Assembly: GCA_914767715.1 (NCBI GenBank)
Contig: OU612066.1
Location: forward strand, 13,087,001-13,151,000
Length of the DNA stretch: 64,000 bases
DNA from: Membranipora membranacea
Lineage: Eukaryota > Bryozoa > Gymnolaemata > Cheilostomatida > Membraniporidae
Direction of reading: 5' to 3'
Shown: in pieces, positions 51,201-63,200 of the stretch
Layout: each line of letters begins with the position of its first letter
How positions within the stretch are numbered: the stretch's first letter is position 1
The notes under the pieces: model-generated
The model's database searches: none
The model's input: the letters and a program-made list of their open reading frames with translations, nothing else
What the model was told of the DNA's origin: nothing
Position numbers and translations under genes: made by a program

Positions 51201-54200
51201 TGGATTCTTATCAAACTGCGACCAGTTCAAGCTCTTATTGCCGTCATTCAACACGCCGAATATTGGAATCTTCGGATTAACAGGGGGGTCACAACGCTGA
51301 CTTGAAAATCCAAAAAGTATACCAAGGGAGGGTATCATGCTTTTTTTTCGGCCAGATCAAAAAATAGATTTGCTTCTAACTAACCTCATAAGGAGGAGCA
51401 ACTCCTGCATATCTCGAATCTCAGACCGTTTGGCTCTGCGGCTTTTCGTTCTCCGTCAGCGTCCGTTTTAATTAGGGCCACTTTTGCTATAAAAAAACAT
51501 GCCAAAAGGCAGCATCGAAAAATTAAATCTCTGTTGGATTCTTATCAAACTCCGACCAGTTCAAGCTCTTATTGCCGTCATTCAACACGCCGAATATTGG
51601 AATCTTCGGATTAACAGGGGGGTCACAATGCTGACTTGAAAATCCAAAAATTATACCAAGGGAGGGTATCATGCTTTTTTTTCGGCCAGATCAAAAATAG
51701 ATTTGCTTCTAACTAACCTCATAAGGAGGAGCAACTCCTGCTCATCTCGAATCTGCAGACCGTTTGGCTCTGCGGCTTTTCGTTCTCTGTCAGCGTCCGT
51801 TTTTATTAGGGCCACTTTTGCTATAAAAAAACATGCCAAACAGCAGCATCGAAAAATTAAATCTCTGTTGGATTCTTATCAAACTCCGACCAGTTCAAGC
51901 TCTTATTGCCGTCATTCAACACGCCGAATATTGGAATCCTCGGATTAACAGGGGGGTCACAACGCTGACTTGAAAATCCAAAAATTATACCAAGGGAGGG
52001 TATCATGCTTTTTTTTCGGCCAGATCAAAAAATAGATTTGCTTCTAACTAACCTCATAAGGAGGAGCAACTCCTGCTCATCTCGAATCTGCAGACCGTTT
52101 GGCTCTGCAGCTTTTCGTTCTCCGTCAGCGTCAGTTTTAATAAGGGCCACTTTTGCTATAAAAAAACATGCCAAAAGGCAGCATCGAAAAATTAAATCTC
52201 TGTTGGATTCTTATCAAACTCCGACCAGTTCAAGCTCTTATTGCCGTCATTCAACACGCCGAATATTTGAATCCTCGGGTTAACAGGGGGGTCACAACGC
52301 TGACTTGGAAATCCAAAAATCATACCAAGGGAGGGTTTCATGCTTTTTTTTGGGCAGATCAAAAAATAGATTTGCTTCTAACTAACCTCATAGGGAGGAG
52401 AAATTCCTGCTCATCTCGAATCTGCAGACCGTTTGGCTCTGCGGCTTTTCGTTCTCCGTCAGCGTCGGTTTTAATTAGGGCCACTTTTGCTATAAAAAAA
52501 CATGCCAAACGGCAGCATCGAAAAATTAAATCTCTGTTGGATTCTTATCAAACTCCGACCAGTTCAAGCTCTTATTGCCCTCATTCAACACGCCAAATAT
52601 TGGAATCCTCGGATTAACAGGGGGGTCACAACGCTGACTTGAAAATCCAAAAATTATACCAAGGGAGGGTATCATGCTTTTTTTTCGGCCAGATCAAAAA
52701 ATATATTTGCTTCTAACTAACCTCATAAGGAGGAGCAACTCCTGCTCATCTCGAATCTGCAGAACGTTTGGCTCTGCGGCTTTTCGTTCTCTGTCAGCGT
52801 CCGTTTTAATTAGGGCCACTTTTGCTATAAAAAAACATGCCAAACAGCAGCATCAAAAATTAAATCTCTGTTGGATTCTTATCAAACTTTGACCAGTTCA
52901 AGCTCTTATTGCCCTCATTCAACACGCCGAATATTGGAATCATCGGATTAACAGGGGGGTCACAACGCTGACTTGAAAATCCAAAAATTACACCAAGGGA
53001 GGGTATCATGCTTTTTTTTCGGCCAGATCAAAAAATAGATTTGCTTCTAACTAACCTCATAAGGAGGAGCAACTCCTGCTCATCTCGAAACTGCAGACCG
53101 TTTGGCTCTGCGGCTTTTCGTTCTCCGTCAGCGTCCGTTTTAATTAGGGCCACTTTTGCTATAAAAAAAACATGCCAAACGGCAGCATCGAAAAATTAAA
53201 TCTCTGTTGGATTCTTATCAAACTGCGACCAGTTCAAGCTCTTATTGCCGTCATTCAACACGCCGAATATTGGAATCTTCGGATTAACAGGGGGGTCACA
53301 ACGCTGACTTGAAAATCCAAAAAGTATACCAAGGGAGGGTATCATGCTTTTTTTTCGGCCAGATCAAAAAATAGATTTGTTTCTAACTAACCTCATAAGG
53401 AGGAGCAACTCCTGCATATCTCGAATCTGCAGACCGTTTGGCTCTGCGGCTTTTCGTTCTCCGTCAGCGTCCGTTTTAATTAGGGCCACTTTTGCTATAA
53501 AAAAACATGCCAAAAGGCAGCATCGAAAAATTAAATCTCTGTTGGATTCTTATCAAACTCCGACCAGTTCAAGCTCTTATTGCCGTCATTCAACACGCCG
53601 AATATTGGAATCTTCGGATTAACAGGGGGGTCACAATGCTGACTTGAAAATCCAAAAATTATACCAAGGGAGGGTATCATGCTTTTTTTTCGGCCAGATC
53701 AAAAATAGATTTGCTTCTAACTAACCTCATAAGGAGGAGCAACTCCTGCTCATCTCGAATCTGCAGACCGTTTGGCTCTGCGGCTTTTCGTTCTCTGTCA
53801 GCGTCCGTTTTTATTAGGGCCACTTTTGCTATAAAAAAACATGCCAAACAGCAGCATCGAAAAATTAAATCTCTGTTGGATTCTTATCAAACTCCGACCA
53901 GTTCAAGCTCTTATTGCCGTCATTCAACACGCCGAATATTGGAATCCTCGGATTAACAGGGGGGTCACAACGCTGACTTGAAAATCCAAAAATTATACCA
54001 AGGGAGGGTATCATGCTTTTTTTTCGGCCAGATCAAAAAATAGATTTGCTTCTAACTAACCTCATAAGGAGGAGCAACTCCTGCTCATCTCGAATCTGCA
54101 GACCGTTTGGCTCTGCAGCTTTTCGTTCTCCGTCAGCGTCAGTTTTAATAAGGGCCACTTTTGCTATAAAAAAACATGCCAAAAGGCAGCATCGAAAAAT

Positions 54201-57200
54201 TAAATCTCTGTTGGATTCTTATCAAACTCCGACCAGTTCAAGCTCTTATTGCCGTCATTCAACACGCCGAATATTTGAATCCTCGGGTTAACAGGGGGGT
54301 CACAACGCTGACTTGGAAATCCAAAAATCATACCAAGGGAGGGTATCATGCTTTTTTTTGGGCAGATCAAAAAATAGATTTGCTTCTAACTAACCTCATA
54401 GGGAGGAGAAATTCCTGCTCATCTCGAATCTGCAGACCGTTTGGCTCTGCGGCTTTTCGTTCTCCGTCAGCGTCGGTTTTAATTAGGGCCACTTTTGCTA
54501 TAAAAAAACATGCCAAACGGCAGCATCGAAAAATTAAATCTCTGTTGGATTCTTATCAAACTCCGACCAGTTCAAGCTCTTATTGCCCTCATTCAACACG
54601 CCAAATATTGGAATCCTCGGATTAACAGGGGGGTCACAACGCTGACTTGAAAATCCAAAAATTATACCAAGGGAGGGTATCATGCTTTTTTTTCGGCCAG
54701 ATCAAAAAATATATTTGCTTCTAACTAACCTCATAAGGAGGAGCAACTCCTGCTCATCTCGAATCTGCAGAACGTTTGGCTCTGCGGCTTTTCGTTCTCT
54801 GTCAGCGTCCGTTTTAATTAGGGCCACTTTTGCTATAAAAAAACATGCCAAACAGCAGCATCAAAAATTAAATCTCTGTTGGATTCTTATCAAACTTTGA
54901 CCAGTTCAAGCTCTTATTGCCCTCATTCAACACGCCGAATATTGGAATCATCGGATTAACAGGGGGGTCACAACGCTGACTTGAAAATCCAAAAATTATA
55001 CCAAGGGAGGGTATCATGCTTTTTTTTCGGCCAGATCAAAAAATAGATTTGCTTCTAACTAACCTCATAAGGAGGAGCAACTCCTGCTCATCTCGAAACT
55101 GCAGACCGTTTGGCTCTGCGGCTTTTCGTTCTCCGTCAGCGTCCGTTTTAATTAGGGCCACTTTTGCTATAAAAAAAACATGCCAAACGGCAGCATCGAA
55201 AAATTAAATCTCTGTTGGATTCTTATCAAACTCCGACCAGTTCAAGCTCTTATTGCCCTCATTCAACACGCCGAATATTGGAATCCTCGGATTAACAGGG
55301 GGGTCACAACGCTGACTTGAAAATCCAAAAATAATACCAAGGGAGGGTATCATGCTTTTTTTTCGGCCAGATCAAAAAATAGATTTGCTTCTAACTATCC
55401 TCATAAGGAGGAGCAACTCCTGCTCATCTCGAATCTGCAGACCGTTTGGCTCTGCGGCTTTTCGTTCCCCGTCAGCGTCCGTTTTAATTAGGGCCACTTT
55501 TGCTATAAAAAAACATGCCAAAAGGCAGCATCGAAAAATTAAATCTCTGTTGGATTCTTATCAAACTGCGACCAGTTCAAGCTCTTATTGCCGTCATTCA
55601 ACACGCCGAATATTGGAATCTTCGGATTAACAGGGGGGTCACAACGCTGACTTGAAAATCCAAAAAGTATACCAAGGGAGGGTATCATGCTTTTTTTTCG
55701 GCCAGATCAAAAAATAGATTTGCTTCTAACTAACCTCATAAGGAGGAGCAACTCCTGCATATCTCGAATCTGCAGACCGTTTGGCTCTGCGGCTTTTCGT
55801 TCTCCGTCAGCGTCCGTTTTAATTAGGGCCACTTTTGCTATAAAAAAACATGCCAAAAGGCAGCATCGAAAAATTAAATCTCTGTTGGATTCTTATCAAA
55901 CTCCGACCAGTTCAAGCTCTTATTGCCGTCATTCAACACGCCGAATATTGGAATCTTCGGATTAACAGGGGGGTCACAATGCTGACTTGAAAATCCAAAA
56001 ATTATACCAAGGGAGGGTATCATGCTTTTTTTTCGGCCAGATCAAAAATAGATTTGCTTCTAACTAACCTCATAAGGAGGAGCAACTCCTGCTCATCTCG
56101 AATCTGCAGACCGTTTGGCTCTGCGGCTTTTCGTTCTCTGTCAGCGTCCGTTTTTATTAGGGCCACTTTTGCTATAAAAAAACATGCCAAACAGCAGCAT
56201 CGAAAAATTAAATCTCTGTTGGATTCTTATCAAACTCCGACCAGTTCAAGCTCTTATTGCCCTCATTCAACACGCCGAATATTGGAATCCTCGGATTAAC
56301 AGGGGGGTCACAACGCTGACTTGAAAATCCAAAAATGATACCAAGGGAGGGTATCATGCTTTTTTTTCGGCCAGATCAAAAAATAGATTTGCTTCTAACT
56401 AACCTCATAAGGAGGAGCAAATCTGCAGACCGTTTGGCTCTGCGGCTTTTCGTTCTCCGTCAGCGTCGGTTTTAATTAGGGCCACTTTTGCTATAAAAAA
56501 ACATGCCAAACAGCAGCAGCAAAAATTAAATCTCTGTTGGATTCTTATCAAACTTTGACCAGTTCAAGCTCTTATTGCCCTCATTCAACACGCCGAATAT
56601 TGGAATCATCGGATTAACAGGGGGGTCACAACGCTGACTTGAAAATCCAAAAATTATACCAAGGGAGGGTATCATGCTTTTTTTTCGGCCAGATCAAAAA
56701 ATAGATTTGCATCTGACTAACCTCATAAGGAGGAGCAACTCCTGCTCATCTCGAAACTGCAGACCGTTTGGCTCTGCGGCTTTTCGTTCTCCGTCAGCGT
56801 CCGTTTTAATTAGGGCCACTTTTGCTATAAAAAAAACATGCCAAACGGCAGCATCGAAGAATTAAATCTCTGTTGGATTCTTATCAAACTCCGACCAGTT
56901 CAAGCTCTTATTGCCCTCATTCAACACGCCGAATATTGGAATCCTCGGATTAACAGGGGGGTCACAACGCTGACTTGAAAATCCAAAAATGATACCAAGG
57001 GAGGGTATCATGCTTTTTTTTCGGCCAGATCAAAAAATAGATTTGCTTCTAACTAACCTCATAAGGAGGAGCAAATCTGCAGACCGTTTGGCTCTGCGGC
57101 TTTTCGTTCTCCGTCAGCGTCGGTTTTAATTAGGGCCACTTTTGCTATAAAAAAACATGCCAAACAGCAGCAGCAAAAATTAAATCTCTGTTGGATTCTT

Positions 57201-60200
57201 ATCAAACTTTGACCAGTTCAAGCTCTTATTGCCCTCATTCAACACGCCGAATATTGGAATCATCGGATTAACAGGGGGGTCACAACGCTGACTTGAAAAT
57301 CCAAAAATTATACCAAGGGAGGGTATCATGCTTTTTTTTCGGCCAGATCAAAAAATAGATTTGCATCTGACTAACCTCATAAGGAGGAGCAACTCCTGCT
57401 CATCTCGAAACTGCAGACCGTTTGGCTCTGCGGCTTTTCGTTCTCCGTCAGCGTCCGTTTTAATTAGGGCCACTTTTGCTATAAAAAAAACATGCCAAAC
57501 GGCAGCATCGAAGAATTAAATCTCTGTTGGATTCTTATCAAACTCCGACCAGTTCAAGCTCTTATTGCCCTCATTCAACACGCCGAATATTGGAATCCTC
57601 GGATTAACAGGGGGGTCACAACGCTGACTTGAAAATCCAAAAATTATACCAAGGGAGGGTATCATGCTTTTTTTTCGGCCAGATCAAAAAATAGATTTGC
57701 TTCTAACTAACCTCATAAGGAGGAGCAACTCCTGCTCATCTCGAATCTGCAGACCGTTTGGCTCTGCGGCTTTTCGTTCCCCGTCAGCGTCCGTTTTAAT
57801 TAGGGCCACTTTTGCTATAAAAAAACATGCCAAAAGGCAGCATCGAAAAATTAAATCTCTGTTGGATTCTTATCAAACTGCGACCAGTTCAAGCTCTTAT
57901 TGCCGTCATTCAACACGCCGAATATTGGAATCTTCGGATTAACAGGGGGGTCAAAACGCTGACTTGAAAATCCAAAAAGTATACCAAGGGAGGGTATCAT
58001 GCTTTTTTTTCGGCCAGATCAAAAAATAGATTTGCTTCTAACTAACCTCATAAGGAGGAGCAACTCCTGCTCATCTCGAATCTGCAGACCGTTTGGCTCT
58101 GCGGCTTTTCGTTCTCCGTCAGCGTCCGTTTTAATTAGGGCCACTTTTGCTATAAAAAAACATGCCAAAAGGCAGCATCGAAAAATTAAATCTCTGTTGG
58201 ATTCTTATCAAACTCCGACCAGTTCAAGCTCTTATTGCCGTCATTCAACACGCCGAATATTGGAATCTTCGGATTAACAGGGGGGTCACAATGCTGACTT
58301 GAAAATCCAAAAATTATACCAAGGGAGGGTATCATGCTTTTTTTTCGGCCAGATCAAAAATAGATTTGCTTCTAACTAACCTCATAAGGAGGAGCAACTC
58401 CTGCTCATCTCGAATCTGCAGACCGTTTGGCTCTGCGGCTTTTCGTTCTCTGTCAGCGTCCGTTTTAATTAGGGCCACTTTTGCTATAAAAAAACATGCC
58501 AAAAGGCAGCATCGAAAAATTAAATCTCTGTTGGATTCTTATCAAACTCCGACCAGTTCGAGCTCTTATTGCCCTCATTCAACACGCCGAATATTGGAAT
58601 CCTCGGATTAACAGGGGGGTCACAACGCTGACTTGAAAATCCAAAAATTATACCAAGGGAGGGTATCATGCTTTTTTTTCGGGAAGATCAAAAAATAGAT
58701 TTGCTTCTAACTAACTTCATAAGGAGGAGCAACTCCTGCTCATCTCGAATCTGCAGAACGTTTGGCTCTGCGGCTTTTCGTTCTCCGTCAGCGTCCGTTT
58801 TAATTAGGGCCACTTTTGCTATAAAAAAACATGCCAAACAGCAGCATCGAAAAATTAAATCTCTGTTGGATTCTTATCAAACTCCGACCAGTTCAAGCTC
58901 TTATTGCCCTCATTCAACACGCCGAATATTGGAATCCTCGGATTAACAGGGGGGTCACAACGCTGACTTGAAAATCCAAAAATTATACCAAGGGAGGGTA
59001 TCATGCTTTTTTTTCGGCCAGATCAAAAAATAGATTTGCTTCTAACTAACCTCATAAGGAGGAGCAACTCCTGCTCATCTCGAATCTGCAGACCGTTTGG
59101 CTCTGCGGCTTTTCGTTCCCCGTCAGCGTCCGTTTTAATTAGGGCCACTTTTGCTATAAAAAAACATGCCAAAAGGCAGCATCGAAAAATTAAATCTCTG
59201 TTGGATTCTTATCAAACTGCGACCAGTTCAAGCTCTTATTGCCGTCATTCAACACGCCGAATATTGGAATCTTCGGATTAACAGGGGGGTCAAAACGCTG
59301 ACTTGAAACTCCAAAAAGTATACCAAGGGAGGGTATCATGCTTTTTTTTCGGCCAGATCAAAAAATAGATTTGCTTCTAACTAACCTCATAAGGAGGAGC
59401 AACTCCTGCTCATCTCGAATCTGCAGACCGTTTGGCTCTGCGGCTTTTCGTTCTCCGTCAGCGTCCGTTTTAATTAGGGCCACTTTTGCTATAAAAAAAC
59501 ATGCCAAAAGGCAGCATCGAAAAATTAAATCTCTGTTGGATTCTTATCAAACTCCGACCAGTTCAAGCTCTTATTGCCGTCATTCAACACGCCGAATATT
59601 GGAATCTTCGGATTAACAGGGGGGTCACAATGCTGACTTGAAAATCCAAAAATTATACCAAGGGAGGGTATCATGCTTTTTTTTCGGCCAGATCAAAAAT
59701 AGATTTGCTTCTAACTAACCTCATAAGGAGGAGCAACTCCTGCTCATCTCGAATCTGCAGACCGTTTGGCTCTGCGGCTTTTCGTTCTCTGTCAGCGTCC
59801 GTTTTAATTAGGGCCACTTTTGCTATAAAAAAACATGCCAAAAGGCAGCATCGAAAAATTAAATCTCTGTTGGATTCTTATCAAACTCCGACCAGTTCAA
59901 GCTCTTATTGCCCTCATTCAACACGCCGAATATTGGAATCCTCGGATTAACAGGGGGGTCACAACGCTGACTTGAAAATCCAAAAATTATACCAAGGGAG
60001 GGTATCATGCTTTTTTTTCGGCAAGATCAAAAAATAGATTTGCTTCTAACTAACTTCATAAGGAGGAGCAACTCCTGCTCATCTCGAATCTGCAGAACGT
60101 TTGGCTCTGCGGCTTTTCGTTCTCCGTCAGCGTCCGTTTTAATTAGGGCCACTTTTGCTATAAAAAAACATGCCAAACAGCAGCATCGAAAAATTAAATC

Positions 60201-63200
60201 TCTGTTGGATTCTTATCAAACTCCGACCAGTTCAAGCTCTTATTGCCCTCATTCAACACGCCGAATATTGGAATCCTCGGATTAACAGGGGGGTCACAAC
60301 GCTGACTTGATAATCCAAAAATTATACCAAGGGAGGGAGGGTATCATGCTTTTTTTTCGGCCAGATCAAAAAATAGATTTGCTTCTAACTAACCTCATAA
60401 GGAAGAGCAACTCCTGCTCATCTGAAAACTGCAGACCGTTTGGCTCTGCGGCTTTTCGTTCTCCGTCAGCGTCCGTTTTAATTAGGGCCACTTTTGCTAT
60501 AAAAAACACATGCCAAACGGCAGCATCGAAAAATTAAATCTCTGTTGGATTCTTATCAAACTCCGACCAGTTCAAGCTCTTATTGCCGTCATTCAACACG
60601 CCGAATATTGGAATCCTCGGATTAACAAGGGGGTCACAACGCTGACTTGAAAATCCAAAAATTATACCAAGGGAGGGTATCATGCTTTTTTTTCGGCCAG
60701 ATCAAAAAATAGATTTGCTTCTAAATAACCTCATAAGGAGGAGCAACTCCTGCTCATCTCGAAACTGCAGACCGTTTGGCTCTGCGGCTGTTTGTTCTCC
60801 GTCAGCGTCCGTTTTAATTACGGCCACTTTTGCTATAAAAAAAACATGCCAAACGGCAGCATCGAAAAATTAAATATCTGTTGGATTCTTATCAAACTCC
60901 GACCAGTTCAAGCTCTTATTGCCCTCATTCAACACGCCGAAGATTGGAATCCTCGGATTAACAGGGGGGTCACAACGCTGACTTGAAAATCCAAAAATTA
61001 TACCAAGGGAGGGTATCATGCTTTTTTTTCGGCCAGATCAAAAAATAGATTTGCTTCTAACTAACCTCATAAGGAGGAGCAACTCCTGCTCATCTCGAAT
61101 CTGCAGACCGTTTGGCTCTGCGGCTTTTCGTTCTCCGTCAGCGTCCGTTTTAATTACGGCCACTTTTGCTATAAAAAAACATGCCAAAAGGCAGCATCGA
61201 AAAATTAAATCTCTGTTGGATTCTTATCAAACTCCGACCAGTTCAAGCTCTTATTGCCGTCATTCAACACGCCGAATATTGGAATCTTCGGATTAACAGG
61301 GGGGTCACAACGCTGACTTGAAAATCCAAAAATTATACCAAGGGAGGGTATCATGCTTTTTTTTCGGCCAGATCAAAAATAGATTTGCTTCTAACTAACC
61401 TCATAAGGAGGAGCAACTCCTGCTCATCTCGAATCTGCAGACCGTTTGGCTCTGCGGCTTTTCGTTCTCTGTCAGCGTCCGTTTTAATTAGGGCCACTTT
61501 TGCTATAAAAAAACATGCCAAAAGGCAGCATCGAAAAATTAAATCTCTGTTGGATTCTTATCAAACTCCGACCAGTTCAAGCTCTTATTGCCCTCATTCA
61601 ACACGCCGAATATTGGAATCCTCGGATTAACAGGGGGGTCACAACGCTGACTTGATAATCCAAAAATTATACCAAGGGAGGGAGGGTATCATGCTTTTTT
61701 TTTGGCCAGATCAAAAAATAGATTTGCTTCTAACTAACCTCATAAGGAAGAGCAACTCCTGCTCATCTGGAAACTGCAGACCGTTTGGCTCTGCGGCTTT
61801 TCGTTCTCCGTCGGCGTCCGTTTTAATTAGGGCCACTTTTGCTAAAAAAAAAACATGCCAAACGGCAGCATCGAAAAATTAAATCTCTGTTGGATTCTTA
61901 TCAAACTCCGACCAGTTCAAGCTCTTATTGCCGTCATTCAACACGCCGAATATTGGAATCCTCGGATTAACAAGGGGGTCACAACGCTGACTTGAAAATC
62001 CAAAAATTATACCAAGGGAGGGTATCATGCTTTTTTTTCGGCCAGATCAAAAAATAGATTTGCTTCTAACTAACCTCATAAGGAGGAGCAACTCCTGCTC
62101 ATCTCGAATCTGCAGACCGTTTGGCTCTGCGGCTTTTCGTTCTCCGTCAGCGTCCGTTTTAATTAGGGCCACTTTTGCTATAAAAAAACATGCCAAAAGG
62201 CAGCATCGAAAAATTAAATCTCTGTTGGATTCTTATCAAACTCCGACCAGTTCAAGCTCTTATTGCCGTCATTAAACACGCCGAATATTGGAATCTTCGG
62301 ATTAACAGGGGGGTCACAATGCTGACTTGAAAATCCAAAAATTATACCAAGGGAGGGTATCATGCTTTTTTTTCGGCCAGATCAAAAATAGATTTGCTTC
62401 TAACTAACCTCATAAGGAGGAGCAACTCCTGCTCATCTGGAAACTGCAGACCGTTTGGCTCTGCGGCTTTTCGTTCTCCGTCGGCGTCCGTTTTAATTAG
62501 GGCCAATTTTGCTAAAAAAAAAACATGCCAAACGGCAGCATCGAAAAATTAAATCTCTGTTGGATTCTTATCAAACTCCGACCAGTTCAAGCTCTTATTG
62601 CCGTCATTCAACACGCCGAATATTGGAATCCTCGGATTAACAAGGGGGTCACAACGCTGACTTGAAAATCCAAAAATTATACCAAGGGAGGGTATCATGC
62701 TTTTTTTTCGGCCAGATCAAAAAATAGATTTGCTTCTAACTAACCTCATAAGGAGGAGCAACTCCTGCTCATCTCGAATCTGCAGACCGTTTGGCTCTGC
62801 GGCTTTTCGTTCTCCGTCAGCGTCCGTTTTAATTAGGGCCACTTTTGCTATAAAAAAACATGCCAAAAGGCAGCATCGAAAAATTAAATCTCTGTTGGAT
62901 TCTTATCAAACTCCGACCAGTTCAAGCTCTTATTGCCGTCATTAAACACGCCGAATATTGGAATCTTCGGATTAACAGGGGGGTCACAATGCTGACTTGA
63001 AAATCCAAAAATTATACCAAGGGAGGGTATCATGCTTTTTTTTCGGCCAGATCAAAAATAGATTTGCTTCTAACTAACCTCATAAGGAGGAGCAACTCCT
63101 GCTCATCTCGAATCTGCAGACCGTTTGGCTCTGCGGCTTTTCGTTCTCTGTCAGCGTCCGTTTTAATTAGGGCCACTTTTGCTATAAAAAAACATGCCAA

